From positions 1 through 64,000 of the forward strand of contig JAHJHI010000047.1 of the NCBI GenBank assembly GCA_018824085.1: DNA of 64,000 nucleotides, in the 5' to 3' direction. The notes beneath the pieces were generated by a model. The model worked only from the letters and a program-made list of their open reading frames with translations. It did no database searches and had not been told where the DNA came from. Below are positions 44,948-53,763 of this stretch, in pieces (the stretch's first letter is position 1; each line of letters begins with the position of its first letter). The DNA is from Gammaproteobacteria bacterium (GTDB lineage: Bacteria; Pseudomonadota; Gammaproteobacteria; Burkholderiales; Rhodocyclaceae). The translations under genes and the position numbers were made by a program.

Positions 44948-45559
44948 TCAGTCCTCCGGCAAGTCCTGCGCCGGCAGGTCCAGCGCCTCGAACACCCTGA
45001 GCGCTGCATAGGCGTCGTTCGCCGCGTACAGCAGCTGGCTGTCGGTCAGCGCCGGCTGCGCCCAGTTCGTCGTCGTCACCGCCTTCGACTTGCGGAAATT
45101 GCGCCCGAGCGTCAGGCCGACCGCGGCGCGCGCGCCCATCGAGCTGTTGTAGCCCAGCTTGCGGTAGACGTTGTTCAGGTCCAGCACGGCGCACGGGCTG
45201 ATGCCCAGCTTCGCGCGTATCTGGCTGTGGTCCGAACTCAGGCCGAAGCCGATCTTGAGCACCGCGCGGTCCTGCAGCAGCGCCGCGACGACCGGCACGC
45301 ACGCCGCGTGATGCAGCTGGAAGATGTAGGCGCGGCCGGGCAGCGCGAACTGCACCACGTGCGGCCCGGTACTGACCTCGCCCACCCTGAAGGTCGGTTT
45401 CGACTCGGTGTCGAAGCCGACCTGCCGCGCGGCGCGGATGTCCTGCGCGGCGGCGGCGAATTCCGCCTCCGTGCGCGGCACGATGATGTTCGCCAGCGTC
45501 AGTCCCGCGAACGGTTCCAGCAGGCTTGTGTCCGCCTTCGACGGTCCGGTTTTTCTCAT
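44948..45559 (-). CDS. 3'-5' exonuclease, RNase D-like DEDD domain
   Basis: 203 residues from the ATG at 45559, behind AAAGGAC and overlapping the LysR stop (ATGA). DEDDy-type motifs are visible: VGFDTESKPTF (first Asp-Glu), a middle segment KIGFGLSSDHSQI, and LLYAANDAYAALRVFE with the Tyr and Asp of the third motif. It is single-domain, without the HRDC of RNase D, so likely a DNA or RNA trimming enzyme. It converges with metH. Confidence 0.85.
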   Translation of the reverse strand: MRKTGPSKADTSLLEPFAGLTLANIIVPRTEAEFAAAAQDIRAARQVGFDTESKPTFRVGEVSTGPHVVQFALPGRAYIFQLHHAACVPVVAALLQDRAVLKIGFGLSSDHSQIRAKLGISPCAVLDLNNVYRKLGYNSSMGARAAVGLTLGRNFRKSKAVTTTNWAQPALTDSQLLYAANDAYAALRVFEALDLPAQDLPED

Positions 45560-46482
45560 TGCGGCAAGTGTCCTTTCAGATCCGTGTACGGCACGGCTGC
45601 AGGCCAGCTCTGTGCCAGAAAATCGATGAAGCAGGCGATGCGCGCCGCCAGTCCGGTATTCCGGTAATACACCGCGTGCACCGGCTGGAAGCTGGCAATG
45701 CGGGCGCCGGCCAGCACTTCGACCAGACGGCCGCTGCGCAGGTCGTCCGCCGTCATGAAGTCGGACAGGCAGGCGATGCCCTCGCCCGCCAGTGCGAGCT
45801 GGCGCACCGTTTCGCCGCTCGACGCGGACAGCGCCGGGCGGATCGCGCAGCCCTCGCCGTCGCCGTGGCGCAGCGGCCAGGTGTTCAGGTGGGCCGGCGC
45901 GGTGAAGCCGAGCAGCCGGTGCGCCGACAGCGCCGCCACGTCGGCCGGCACGCCGTGCGCCGCGAGATAGGCCGGCGCGGCCATCACCCGCAGCATGGAG
46001 CGCCCGAGCAGGCGCGCATGCAGCGTCGAGTCGGGCAGCGTGCCGATGCGCAGCGCGACGTCGATGCGCTGTTCGATCAGGTCGGTGATGCGCTCGTTGC
46101 TGTACAGCTCCAGCTCCACGTCCGGGTAGCGCGCGCGGAATTCGCCGATGCGCGGCACCAGCACATGCAGCACGAAGGGCGTCGCCGCATCGACCCGCAG
46201 CCGCCCGGCCGGTCGCTGATGGCGGATCGTCATGCATTCCTCCGCCTCGGCGATCGCCGCGACGATGCGCCGCGCGTGTTCCGCGAACAGGCGTCCTTCC
46301 TCGGTCTGGTCGATGCGCCGCGTCGTGCGCACGAGCAGCGTGCTGCCCAGGCGCCGCTCCAGCCGTGCCAGCGCACGGCTCACGCCGGATACGGTCTGGC
46401 CAAGCTGTTCGGCGGCGGCGGTCAGCGACCCGCCATCGACGACGGCGAGATAGGCCAGCAGGTCTTCGGTGCGCGTCATCAT
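45556..46482 (-). CDS. LysR-family transcriptional regulator
   Basis: 308 residues. Winged helix-turn-helix at the N-terminus (TEDLLAYLAVVDGGSLTAAAEQLGQTVSGVSRALARLE) and a substrate-binding domain (about 90-300). It faces the SDR gene at 46600 across about 115 bases, so that gene is the likeliest target. Effector is unknown. Confidence 0.92.
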   Translation of the reverse strand: MMTRTEDLLAYLAVVDGGSLTAAAEQLGQTVSGVSRALARLERRLGSTLLVRTTRRIDQTEEGRLFAEHARRIVAAIAEAEECMTIRHQRPAGRLRVDAATPFVLHVLVPRIGEFRARYPDVELELYSNERITDLIEQRIDVALRIGTLPDSTLHARLLGRSMLRVMAAPAYLAAHGVPADVAALSAHRLLGFTAPAHLNTWPLRHGDGEGCAIRPALSASSGETVRQLALAGEGIACLSDFMTADDLRSGRLVEVLAGARIASFQPVHAVYYRNTGLAARIACFIDFLAQSWPAAVPYTDLKGHLPQ

Positions 46483-46599
46483 CGCGACACGCCGCCGAAC
46501 TCTTGATTTTCAGTCAACAATCAATTGCCTTTCACGCGGTTACTGGAATGATAGGGCCGCGTCAGACTGCTGGCTACATTCATCACTGTGGAGCCGGAC

Positions 46600-47397
46600 A
46601 TGGACCTCGGACTGAAGGGCCAGCGCGCGCTGGTCACCGCATCATCGAACGGCATCGGCCTGGAGATCGCCCGCGCACTGGCGGCCGAAGGCGCGCAGGT
46701 GGTCATCAACGGACGCAGCCAGCGCAGCGTGGATGCCGGCATCGCCAGCATCCGCGCCGGCCTGCCGCAGGCCGCGCTGACCGCGCTGGTGGCCGACAAC
46801 GGCACGGCCGACGGTTGCGCAAAGACGATTGCCGAACTGCCGGCGGTCGACATCCTCGTGAACAATCTCGGCATCTACGAGGCGGTGGGCTTCTTCGACG
46901 AGAGCGACGCCGACTGGCAGCGCCTGTTCGACGTGAACATCATGAGCGGCGTGCGGCTGGCGCGGCACTATCTCGCCGGCATGCTGGCGCGCGACCGTGG
47001 CCGCGTCGTGTTCATATCCAGCGAATCGGGCATCAGCCCGGCACCGGAAATGGCGCATTACAGTGCGACCAAGACGATGCAGCTGGACATTTCGCGCTCG
47101 CTGGCGGAACTGACCAAGGGCACGCAGGTGACGGTCAATGCCGTGCTGCCGGGGCCGACGCGCACGGAAAGCGTCGAGGCCTTCATCCGGAACGTGTTCC
47201 CCGACCTGTCGCCGGCCGACGCACAGCGCCGCTTCATGGAAGAGAACCGTCCGTCGTCGCTGATCGCCCGCCTGATCGACCCGGCGGAGATCGGCGCCGT
47301 CGTCGCCTTCATCGCCTTCATCGCCAGCGCGCGCGCCGCCGTCATCAACGGCGCGGCCATCCGGGCCGAAGGCGGTCTGGTGCGCAGCGCGTTCTGA
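46600..47397 (+). CDS. short-chain dehydrogenase/reductase
   Basis: 265 residues from the ATG at 46600, preceded by GGAG at a good distance; a GTG at 46588 is an alternative. Rossmann fold with [12 protein letters not shown] for the cofactor, NNLGIY, and Ser plus YSATK (catalytic Tyr and Lys). Resembles 3-oxoacyl-ACP reductase-like SDRs, but the substrate is open. Divergent from the LysR gene. Confidence 0.88.
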   Translation: MDLGLKGQRALVTASSNGIGLEIARALAAEGAQVVINGRSQRSVDAGIASIRAGLPQAALTALVADNGTADGCAKTIAELPAVDILVNNLGIYEAVGFFDESDADWQRLFDVNIMSGVRLARHYLAGMLARDRGRVVFISSESGISPAPEMAHYSATKTMQLDISRSLAELTKGTQVTVNAVLPGPTRTESVEAFIRNVFPDLSPADAQRRFMEENRPSSLIARLIDPAEIGAVVAFIAFIASARAAVINGAAIRAEGGLVRSAF

Positions 47398-47449
47398 GGC
47401 GGCGGCGTCGGCCCGTGAAAACAGGCGGCCGACGCCGGCAGACCCGCGC

Positions 47450-47845
47450 TCAGTCGGCCGGCAGCACGGCCGGCACACCCTGCTTCTTCACCAGAAAGAC
47501 CACGAAGCGCGCCGGCGAGTCCTTGCTGGCGTTGCGCGCCTGCGTGTGCACGTCGTCCGGCACCTCCTCGAACACGTCGCCCGGCTTCAGGCGCTGCTCG
47601 GCGCCGCCGGCAACCTGCATGACGACTTCGCCCTCCAGCATGTAGACGAACACATGCGCGCGATGGCGATGCGCCGGGCTGGCTTCGCCCGGGCCCAGCG
47701 TGACCACGAGCATGGTGCCCTCATCCAGCCCCGGCTGCAGCGCACGCGTCAGCAGCGGAACGACGCCGCCGCCTTCGTGCGCCTGCGCCGGCGCGCCGGT
47801 CAGCGCGAACGACATCAGTAGCGCGGCCCACGACGCGCGGATCAT
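47450..47845 (-). CDS. secreted cupin-domain protein
   Basis: 131 residues. Signal peptide (about 1-22, cut after AQA). One cupin barrel with the metal-binding HRHRAHVFVYMLEGE (first cupin motif) and PGDVFEEVPDDVHTQARN (second). Its start overlaps the AhpD-like gene stop (ATGA), so it shares the ECF41-type promoter at 48346-48372. Ligand or reaction unknown. Confidence 0.8.
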   Translation of the reverse strand: MIRASWAALLMSFALTGAPAQAHEGGGVVPLLTRALQPGLDEGTMLVVTLGPGEASPAHRHRAHVFVYMLEGEVVMQVAGGAEQRLKPGDVFEEVPDDVHTQARNASKDSPARFVVFLVKKQGVPAVLPAD

Positions 47846-48294
47846 GACGCCCTCCGTTCAACCGGCTGGCGCATGGAAATGGCGATGCGGTTCCATGCGT
47901 TTATGGTGGCGACGGCAAAGGTCAGTTCGGCAATCTGCACCTCTTCGAAGTGGCGCTTCAGCGCATCGAACAGCACGTCGTCCGGCGCGCCGTCGCCGAT
48001 ACGGGTCAGCGCTTCCGCCCACGCCAGCGCCGCGCGTTCGGCGTCGGTGAAGAAGGCACACTCGCGCCAGGCCGCCAGGACATCCATGCGCTGGGCGTCC
48101 TCGCCCAGCGCGCGCAGCGCGGTGGTGTGCATGTCGAGGCAGAACGCGCAGCCATTCATCTGCGACACGCGCAGATAGACCAGCTCGGTCAGCTTCGGGT
48201 CGAGCTGGCCCTTGCCCAGCTGGTCGGACAGTGAATACAGCGTCTTGTAGGCGTTCGCCGCGAGGCGGAAGTACGGCAGGCGAAGGTCATGCAT
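47842..48294 (-). CDS. carboxymuconolactone decarboxylase/AhpD-like protein
   Basis: 150 residues from the ATG at 48294. Has the redox-active CxxC with the following His in NGCAFCLDMH (about residues 49-58), typical of the AhpD-like alkylhydroperoxidase families rather than true decarboxylases. First gene of the operon under an ECF41 promoter. ECF41 sigma factors are known to sit next to and control such COE genes (carboxymuconolactone decarboxylase, oxidoreductase, epimerase). Confidence 0.87.
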   Translation of the reverse strand: MHDLRLPYFRLAANAYKTLYSLSDQLGKGQLDPKLTELVYLRVSQMNGCAFCLDMHTTALRALGEDAQRMDVLAAWRECAFFTDAERAALAWAEALTRIGDGAPDDVLFDALKRHFEEVQIAELTFAVATINAWNRIAISMRQPVERRAS

Positions 48295-48345
48295 CGTGGT
48301 TTCTCCGGAAATTCGCGCGCCGGAAATCGGTGCGCTCCCTGACAA

Positions 48346-48372
48346 GACGTTGCACGCCGTCCCGTTGTGACA
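48346..48372 (-). promoter_or_regulatory. ECF41-type promoter of the AhpD-like/cupin operon
   Basis: On the minus strand TGTCACA (48372-48366), exactly 16 bases, then CGTC (48349-48346). This is the published form of the ECF41 promoter. It ends about 50 bases before the AhpD-like start. Confidence 0.75.
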
Positions 48373-48381
48373 GGCGGCCCC

Positions 48382-49251
48382 TCAGCGCGCCCCCCGGTGC
48401 GCCCGGAACGCACCCAGCTTGTCCGGATTGACGACCGCGTAGATCGCGAGCACGCGTTCGCCGTCGGTCTCTATCGTCATGACCGAATGCAGTTCGCCAT
48501 CCATGTAGCGAAAGATGGCCGGCTCGTGATTGACGACGCCCTCGCGCCATTCGAGGTCGAAGTCCGGATTGCGCGCGATCGCGTAGTACAGCCAGCCGAT
48601 GCGGCTGGCGCCCTGCAGCGTGCGCGTCGTCGTCACCGCCTTGCCGCCGCCGTCCGCCGTCATCCGCGCATCTTCGGTGACGATGCGTTCGATGTCCTCG
48701 CGGTTGCCCGACTGCGCGGCGGCCATGAAGGCGCGCAGCACCCGCAGATGCGCGTCACGGTCCACCCTGAAGCGCGGCCGGTCACCGCTCACACGGGCCT
48801 TGGCCCGATGCACCAGCTGGCGGCACGACGCTTCGCTGCGCTCCAGCACCTGCGCCACCTCCGGGTAGTCGTAGTCGAACACTTCGCGCAGCAGGAAGGC
48901 GGCTCGTTCATCCGGCGTCAGCCGTTCCAGCACCGCGACGAAGGCGAGCGACAGGTTGTCGGCCAGTTCGAGGCGCGATTCCGGCGTGATCGGGTCATGC
49001 GCCTCCAGCGGCTCCGGCAGCCAGGGCCCTATGTAGTGGCGCGCTTCGGCCTTGCGCGCGCGCAGCCGGTCCAGACTGAGCCGTGTGACCGTGGTCACGA
49101 GCCATGCTTCGGCCGATCTCAGGCCGTCCGGCGCCGATTCATGCCAGCGCAGCCAGGCGTCCTGCACCGCATCTTCCGCCTCGGCGCGCGAGCCGAGCAT
49201 GCGGTAGGCGATGCCGGCCAGGCGCGGGCGGTGGTTGTCGAAGGTGTCCAT
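48382..49251 (-). CDS. ECF41-family RNA polymerase sigma factor
   Basis: 289 residues from 49251 (MDTFDNHRP). Sigma-2 (about 5-75) and sigma-4 (about 105-160) domains are joined by a linker with the family motif WLPEP. A SnoaL-like C-terminal extension (about 170-289) has DGGGK and NPDKL, both diagnostic for ECF41. In this group the extension, not an anti-sigma factor, controls activity. It lies directly upstream of its target operon and has the same promoter motif in front of itself. Confidence 0.92.
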   Translation of the reverse strand: MDTFDNHRPRLAGIAYRMLGSRAEAEDAVQDAWLRWHESAPDGLRSAEAWLVTTVTRLSLDRLRARKAEARHYIGPWLPEPLEAHDPITPESRLELADNLSLAFVAVLERLTPDERAAFLLREVFDYDYPEVAQVLERSEASCRQLVHRAKARVSGDRPRFRVDRDAHLRVLRAFMAAAQSGNREDIERIVTEDARMTADGGGKAVTTTRTLQGASRIGWLYYAIARNPDFDLEWREGVVNHEPAIFRYMDGELHSVMTIETDGERVLAIYAVVNPDKLGAFRAHRGAR

Positions 49252-49298
49252 GGGCAGTCCGTTATTCGTGATTCGCGTTTCCGTGTGCATGCGTCGAA

Positions 49299-49325
49299 GA
49301 CGCATGGGCCGGGTGCCTTGTGACA
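49299..49325 (-). promoter_or_regulatory. ECF41-type promoter of the sigma factor gene (autoregulation)
   Basis: TGTCACA (49325-49319), 16 bases, CGTC (49302-49299) on the minus strand, about 48 bases before the sigma factor start. Same form and spacing as the promoter at 48346-48372. Confidence 0.7.
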
Positions 49326-49440
49326 GATCCCGGCCGTATGAGGACGAGCGCTCCGTACCCGGGCGGCGCAACCGGGCGATTACGGCGGACGGGTTCCGCG
49401 TTCGCGACCGGCCCGCGTCCGGTTGCGAAGCGGGTTCCGC

Positions 49441-50340
49441 TCATCGAGGTGCCTGCGTGATGAAGCGTACGCCCGCTGCGCATCCCGCGGGTTGCCCGGA
49501 AGCGGGACCCGGCCTGCTCGGCCGTGCTGGCGCCTGCAGGAAGGCGGTGAGCGCATCGCGTGCCTGGGGCAGCGCAGCGGTCAGATCATGATCGGCATCG
49601 AGCGCGATCAGCGCAGTGCCCGGCCGGGCGTCGGCCAGGCGCTGCGCGTCCGCAAAGGGCACCGTGTCGTCGTGCAGGCCGTGCGCCAGCATGACGGGAC
49701 AGCCCGCCTTCGGCAGTGTGGCCAGCGGCGCGATGTCATCGAAGCGCGCGCCGATCACGCGCTGCACCCAGTGCGTGATCAGCGCGCCGAACGGATGCCA
49801 GGGCACGCCCATGGCAGACAGGTGTCGCCGCATCATGTCGCGCGGATGGACGAAGACCGACAGCCCGACCACCGCCTGCACGCGATCGCCGCGGCTCGCT
49901 TCGAGCAGCACGGCGGCGGCGCCGACCGAATGGCCGATCAGCGCCAGCTTCGAACCGTCGACGTCATGACGAAGGCACAGCCAGTCCAGCCCGGCGGCCA
50001 CGTCGTCGGCGAAACGTGGCAGCGACATGAAATCGATGTCATCGCTCGCGCCATGGCCGCGTGCATCGAGCAGCAGCACGGCATGACCGGCCTCGTGCAG
50101 CGGGCGGGCGAGCGGCAGCATCATCGAGGCGTTCGCGCCCCAGCCGTGCATCACCAGCGCGGCAGGCGCCCGAACGTTGCCACCGGCGGGCACGAACCAG
50201 CCGTGCAGGTGCCGCCCGTCGCGCGCCGGCAGCCTCACCGTGATGGCCTGCAGACCGTGATCCAGCGGCGTCGTCAGATGGGGTTCGCGCGGCACCGCAA
50301 AGCGCCGCAGCAGCCAGCGGCGCAGCGGCGAGGCGCTCAT
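49441..50340 (-). CDS. alpha/beta hydrolase
   Basis: 299 residues. Nucleophile elbow GHSVG (about residues 135-139), oxyanion region HGWGANASM, acid DDTVPF and catalytic His in DADHDLT. Looks like a serine esterase or peptidase of the S9/YbbP-like kind; substrate unknown. It follows the flavin disulfide reductase by 76 bases on the same strand and may be the last gene of the sigma-54-driven operon starting at 52564. Confidence 0.83.
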   Translation of the reverse strand: MSASPLRRWLLRRFAVPREPHLTTPLDHGLQAITVRLPARDGRHLHGWFVPAGGNVRAPAALVMHGWGANASMMLPLARPLHEAGHAVLLLDARGHGASDDIDFMSLPRFADDVAAGLDWLCLRHDVDGSKLALIGHSVGAAAVLLEASRGDRVQAVVGLSVFVHPRDMMRRHLSAMGVPWHPFGALITHWVQRVIGARFDDIAPLATLPKAGCPVMLAHGLHDDTVPFADAQRLADARPGTALIALDADHDLTAALPQARDALTAFLQAPARPSRPGPASGQPAGCAAGVRFITQAPR

Positions 50341-50416
50341 GCGGGCACGCAGATGCGGCCGCGCCGCGGTGCCTGCACGGCCTTCGTCACCCGAAGCGCC
50401 CGCGGCAGCATGCCGG

Positions 50417-51841
50417 TCACGTCACGCCCTCCGCCCGCAGCCCGACGGGCAGCGGATCGCCGCGACCGAGCTGGCGGGCGGCGTCCTGCAGCGCGGACTG
50501 CAGCATTTCCTCGATCACCGGATGGTAGAAGGGCATCTCCAGCAGCGAAGGCACGGTTTCGCCGCGCTGTATCGCCCACGCCAGCAGGTGGGCCAGATGT
50601 TCGCCGCCGGTGGCCATCATGGCGGCGCCGAGCAGGCGGCCGTCGCGGCGATCGGCGTACAGGTGCAGCAGGCTGGCTTCGCCGCCCAGAATGCGGCTGC
50701 GGCCATTGGCCTCTCCGGTGGCCGTGCCGACAAGCGTCCGCGCCGGATCGAGTTCGTCGATGCGCGCACCGATGGCGCACACGTCGGGATCGGTGAATGC
50801 GATGGCCAGAGGCACGCGTCGCCGGAAGCGCGTGCTCAGTCCGCGCGCCGCGTTGTAGCCGGCGATGGCGCCTTCGTCCGCCGCTTCGTGCATCAGCGGC
50901 CGCTGCGCGTTGGCGTCGCCGGCGATGAATACCGCATGCGAGCCGAGTTGCATCGTCGCAGGGTCGTACAGCGGCGCGGCGCGCGCATCCAGTTCGAAAC
51001 CGGCTTCGGCCAGACCGAGACCGTCGACGTTGGGGCGTCGGCCCAGCGCGGCCAGCAGCAGGTCGATGCGGGCTTCCCGTTCGCCGCTGCGCAGCACGAG
51101 TGCGTCACCGTCTGCGTCGACCGATGCCGACGCACCCAGCCAGAGCGTCATGTCCTTGCCGAAACGCTCGATCGCCCGCGCCGACAGATCGGGATCGGCC
51201 AGACCGGCCACGGTCGACGCGAGATCGGCACCGGTGACAGAGATGCCCAGACGCGCGAGCGCCAGCCCCATTTCCAGGCCGATGGCGCCTAGGCCCAGTA
51301 TGCCGATGCGCGGCGGCAGATCGGGCAGTTCGAAGAAGGTGTCGGTGGTGACGGCGCGGCTGCCGAGCGCATCCAGCCAGGCCGGGCGCACCGGGCGCGA
51401 GCCGGTGGCAATGACCACCGACCGCGCGCGCACGATGGTGCGGCCCGCGTCGCCCTCGACTTCCAGCACGGTCGGCTCGATGAAGCGCGCGCGGCCGTCG
51501 ACCAGCCTGTCGCCCGCCGCGCTGCGTGCCTTGCCGGCGGTGCTGTTCGCGAAGTGGTCGCGCTGGGCGCGCAGTACGGCCCAGACGCGTGCCCGGTCCA
51601 GCGTCAGGCCGCCGGTGCCGGCGACGCCGAAGCGCTCCATCTCTTCGCGCGCCGCCCACAGGCCGCCCGCGTGCAGCGCGATCTTGGACGGCATGCAGCC
51701 CACGCGCGCGCAGGTCGTGCCCAGCGGCCCGTGGTCGATCAGCACGAAATCGCGTCGTGCGCGTCGCACTTCCCGCAATGCATAGAGGCCGGCGGTACCG
51801 GCGCCGATGATGGCGACGTCGGTTTCGATGTCCTTCGTCAT
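50417..51841 (-). CDS. FAD-dependent disulfide reductase (dihydrolipoyl dehydrogenase-like)
   Basis: 474 residues. FAD site GAGTAGLYA (13-21), redox-active pair GTTCARVGCMPSK (Cys 44, Cys 49), NAD domain with GLGAIGLEMGLALA and a C-terminal FYHPVIEEML in which the His-Glu pair is kept. No N-terminal HMA domain and no C-terminal Cys pair, so not a mercuric reductase. It lies 78 bases downstream of the peroxiredoxin and may reduce it or a low-molecular thiol. A different paralogue sits at 16.8 kb. Confidence 0.85.
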   Translation of the reverse strand: MTKDIETDVAIIGAGTAGLYALREVRRARRDFVLIDHGPLGTTCARVGCMPSKIALHAGGLWAAREEMERFGVAGTGGLTLDRARVWAVLRAQRDHFANSTAGKARSAAGDRLVDGRARFIEPTVLEVEGDAGRTIVRARSVVIATGSRPVRPAWLDALGSRAVTTDTFFELPDLPPRIGILGLGAIGLEMGLALARLGISVTGADLASTVAGLADPDLSARAIERFGKDMTLWLGASASVDADGDALVLRSGEREARIDLLLAALGRRPNVDGLGLAEAGFELDARAAPLYDPATMQLGSHAVFIAGDANAQRPLMHEAADEGAIAGYNAARGLSTRFRRRVPLAIAFTDPDVCAIGARIDELDPARTLVGTATGEANGRSRILGGEASLLHLYADRRDGRLLGAAMMATGGEHLAHLLAWAIQRGETVPSLLEMPFYHPVIEEMLQSALQDAARQLGRGDPLPVGLRAEGVT

Positions 51842-51919
51842 GACGCATGCTCCCCGATGGTGTGCGGCCGCGGCAGCGCCGCCGGCTGCGTACGCAGATG
51901 TGCCTGAAGCGCGATGTGC

Positions 51920-52564
51920 TTACAGCGTTTTGGTCGAGAAGTACCAGTCCACCGTGTCGTAGCCCTCCGACGCGCGCTTGTCGGCCGCTTCCGCGGTCTT
52001 CGGCGGCGGCACGATGACCGGCTTGCCCGGGCACCAGTTCTCCGGCGTCGCGACGCCGTTGGCATCCGACGTCTGCAGCGCGGTCAGCAGGCGCACGAAT
52101 TCGTCGATGCTGCGGCCGTTGCTCATCGGGTAATACACCATGGCGCGCAGCACGCCGTTCGGGTCGATGAAGAAGGTGGCGCGCACGGCCTGCGTGTCGG
52201 CCGCACCCGGATGCACCATGCCGTAGGCGCGGGCAACGTCCATCTTCAGGTCCTCGATGATCGGGAACGGAATGTCGACGCCGAATTTCTCCTTGATGTT
52301 GCGCACCCACGCCAGGTGCGAGAACAGGCTGTCGATCGACAGGCCCAGCAGTTCGCAACCCATTTCGGCGAACTTCGGTGCCGCCTTGGCGAAGGCGATG
52401 AATTCGGTGGTGCACACCGGCGTGAAGTCGGCCGGGTGCGAGAACAGGATGAGCCACTTGCCGCGATAGTCCTCAAGCGAACGATCGCCGTGGGTGGTGC
52501 GTGCGCTGAAGTCCGGAGCCGGTTCGTTCAGGCGCGGGAAGGTCGATTGCGGGGTGTTTTCCAT
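51920..52564 (-). CDS. peroxiredoxin, 1-Cys (Prx6) type
   Basis: 214 residues from the ATG at 52564, behind CAGGAGAAC. Peroxidatic Cys 51 in PADFTPVCTTEF; the C-terminal half has NWCPGKPVIVPPP and ends WYFSTKTL, as in Prx6-type enzymes, which reduce hydroperoxides. It has a sigma-54 promoter of the same form as those of the ETHE1-like and cyd operons, placing it in the FisR-like regulon. Confidence 0.92.
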   Translation of the reverse strand: MENTPQSTFPRLNEPAPDFSARTTHGDRSLEDYRGKWLILFSHPADFTPVCTTEFIAFAKAAPKFAEMGCELLGLSIDSLFSHLAWVRNIKEKFGVDIPFPIIEDLKMDVARAYGMVHPGAADTQAVRATFFIDPNGVLRAMVYYPMSNGRSIDEFVRLLTALQTSDANGVATPENWCPGKPVIVPPPKTAEAADKRASEGYDTVDWYFSTKTL

Positions 52565-52664
52565 TGCAGTTCTCCTGGTCGTGTGTGCCGGCCATTCCGG
52601 GACGCAGCGCGTCCGCGCGGTGGCCGGTGGCTGTCTGCCAGCACGTCGCTGACGACAGATACAC

Positions 52665-52680
52665 ATCAAGTCACGTGCCA
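52665..52680 (-). promoter_or_regulatory. sigma-54 promoter of the peroxiredoxin operon
   Basis: TGGCACGTGACTTGAT on the minus strand, TGGCAC-N5-TTGAT, about 100 bases before the peroxiredoxin start. Same sequence form as at 53002 and 56015. Confidence 0.7.
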
Positions 52681-52757
52681 GTTCGGTGAGAAATCGAAAG
52701 ATGCCGTGAGAACAATGACCTGCGCGGACGTCGCGCACCTTCTGCGGTGCATCCGGG

Positions 52758-52796
52758 CTGTCACGACACTGCCCTGGCAGAGCGGCGACTGACAGT
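52758..52796. promoter_or_regulatory. candidate activator half-sites for the peroxiredoxin promoter
   Basis: CTGTCAC (52758-52764) and ACTGACAGT (52788-52796) lie about 78-115 bases upstream of the sigma-54 promoter at 52665-52680, the usual enhancer distance. They match the half-sites repeated in front of fisR and cydP. Confidence 0.5.
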
Positions 52797-52876
52797 CGCG
52801 GCGGACGGCCGGGGCGGGCTGTCGACGCGGACGCGGGCATTGCCGCGCCGCGGTGAGCCGGCGCCTGTGGCGTGCG

Positions 52877-52903
52877 ACTGACATTGCGGGTGCCGGACTG
52901 TCA
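52877..52903. promoter_or_regulatory. candidate activator half-sites for the ETHE1-like promoter
   Basis: ACTGACA (52877-52883) and ACTGTCA (52897-52903), about 100-125 bases upstream of the promoter at 53002. The rest of the 494-base gap 52565-53058 shows only the two divergent promoters and no gene. Confidence 0.5.
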
Positions 52904-53001
52904 CGCCGACTGCCGTTGGCAGAATTCGCGGCCCGGCTTCAAGCCGCCGGACCGGCCGCAGTGCGCGGATTCGATTCACTTTTCATGTCCTTCCCGCGGT
53001 C

Positions 53002-53017
53002 TGGCACGGGGCTTGAT
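53002..53017 (+). promoter_or_regulatory. sigma-54 promoter of the ETHE1-like/DsrE-like operon
   Basis: TGGCACGGGGCTTGAT, TGGCAC-N5-TTGAT, 42 bases before the ETHE1-like start. The -12 element has GA in place of the usual GC, a deviation shared by all three promoters of the locus. Confidence 0.7.
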
Positions 53018-53058
53018 ACAGACCGGAGCAATGCGGTCTTCCGCGCCTCGGCACTGCC

Positions 53059-53739
53059 ATGTACTTCCACCCCGTCGAAGATCCCGATACCGGCCAGATC
53101 GGCTATCTGCTGGCCGATGCCACCGAACAGAAAGCGGTGGTGATCGACCTGCCGCCACGCAGCACCGAGCTGCTGCTGGCGCTGCTGGCGGAACGCCGTC
53201 TGTCGCTGACGCACGTGCTGCGCACCCACCTCCATCCGGGCGAGCCGATGAATTGCGCGGCGCTGAGCGCACTGACCGGTGCGGTGCCGGTGACGCCCGA
53301 AGGCGCACCCGTGCCGGCCGACTGCACCACACGGGTACAGGCCGCCCGCGACGGCGACCACATCGTGTTCGGCCAGCAGGTGCTGCAGGTGCTGGCCACC
53401 CCCGGCCACACCCCTCACTGCGTGAGCTATCTGTGGCGCGACCGCCTGTTCTGCGGCGACGCGCTCGATCTCGGCAGCTGTGCCGACGCCGGCGAGAACG
53501 CCGATCCGGGCCGCATGTTCGACACGCTGTCGGGCCGCCTCTTTCTTCTCCCGGAGAACACGCTGCTGTTTCCGGCCCATCCGCTCGGCGGCCGCCGCGT
53601 CGCGCTGGTCGGCGAGCAGCGGCTGCGCACCGCCTCACTGCTGGCCGGCAGCCGCGACGCCTTCATCACCGAAATGCTGTCCCGACGCACGACCGCCCGG
53701 CGGCGTGCGCACCCTTCGTCCGCCGGCAGGCGGTACTGA
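53059..53739 (+). CDS. ETHE1-like metallo-beta-lactamase-fold protein (divergent persulfide dioxygenase)
   Basis: 226 residues. The fold resembles ETHE1 persulfide dioxygenases, but the metal motif HxHxDH reads THLHPGE: His 57 and His 59 remain, the Asp-His pair is lost. His 117 (TPGHTPH), Asp 134 (FCGDALDLGSC) and His 174 (FPAHP) are kept. ETHE1 uses one iron held by His, His and Asp, which here could be His 57, His 117 and Asp 134, so activity is possible. Sigma-54 promoter, FisR-like regulator and DsrE neighbour favour sulfur chemistry. A glyoxalase II-like role cannot be excluded. Confidence 0.72.
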   Translation: MYFHPVEDPDTGQIGYLLADATEQKAVVIDLPPRSTELLLALLAERRLSLTHVLRTHLHPGEPMNCAALSALTGAVPVTPEGAPVPADCTTRVQAARDGDHIVFGQQVLQVLATPGHTPHCVSYLWRDRLFCGDALDLGSCADAGENADPGRMFDTLSGRLFLLPENTLLFPAHPLGGRRVALVGEQRLRTASLLAGSRDAFITEMLSRRTTARRRAHPSSAGRRY

Positions 53740-53763
53740 TCCATCACCCAAAGGAGTCCATCC

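Noticed and set aside
50417-51841. Mercuric reductase
   Set aside because: No N-terminal HMA domain, no C-terminal vicinal cysteines and no mer genes nearby; it fits a generic disulfide reductase.
53059-53739. Metallo-beta-lactamase (antibiotic resistance)
   Set aside because: The overall pattern (GDAL, TPGH, FPAH) and the sulfur-gene neighbours fit ETHE1/glyoxalase-like proteins; no signal peptide as in secreted beta-lactamases.
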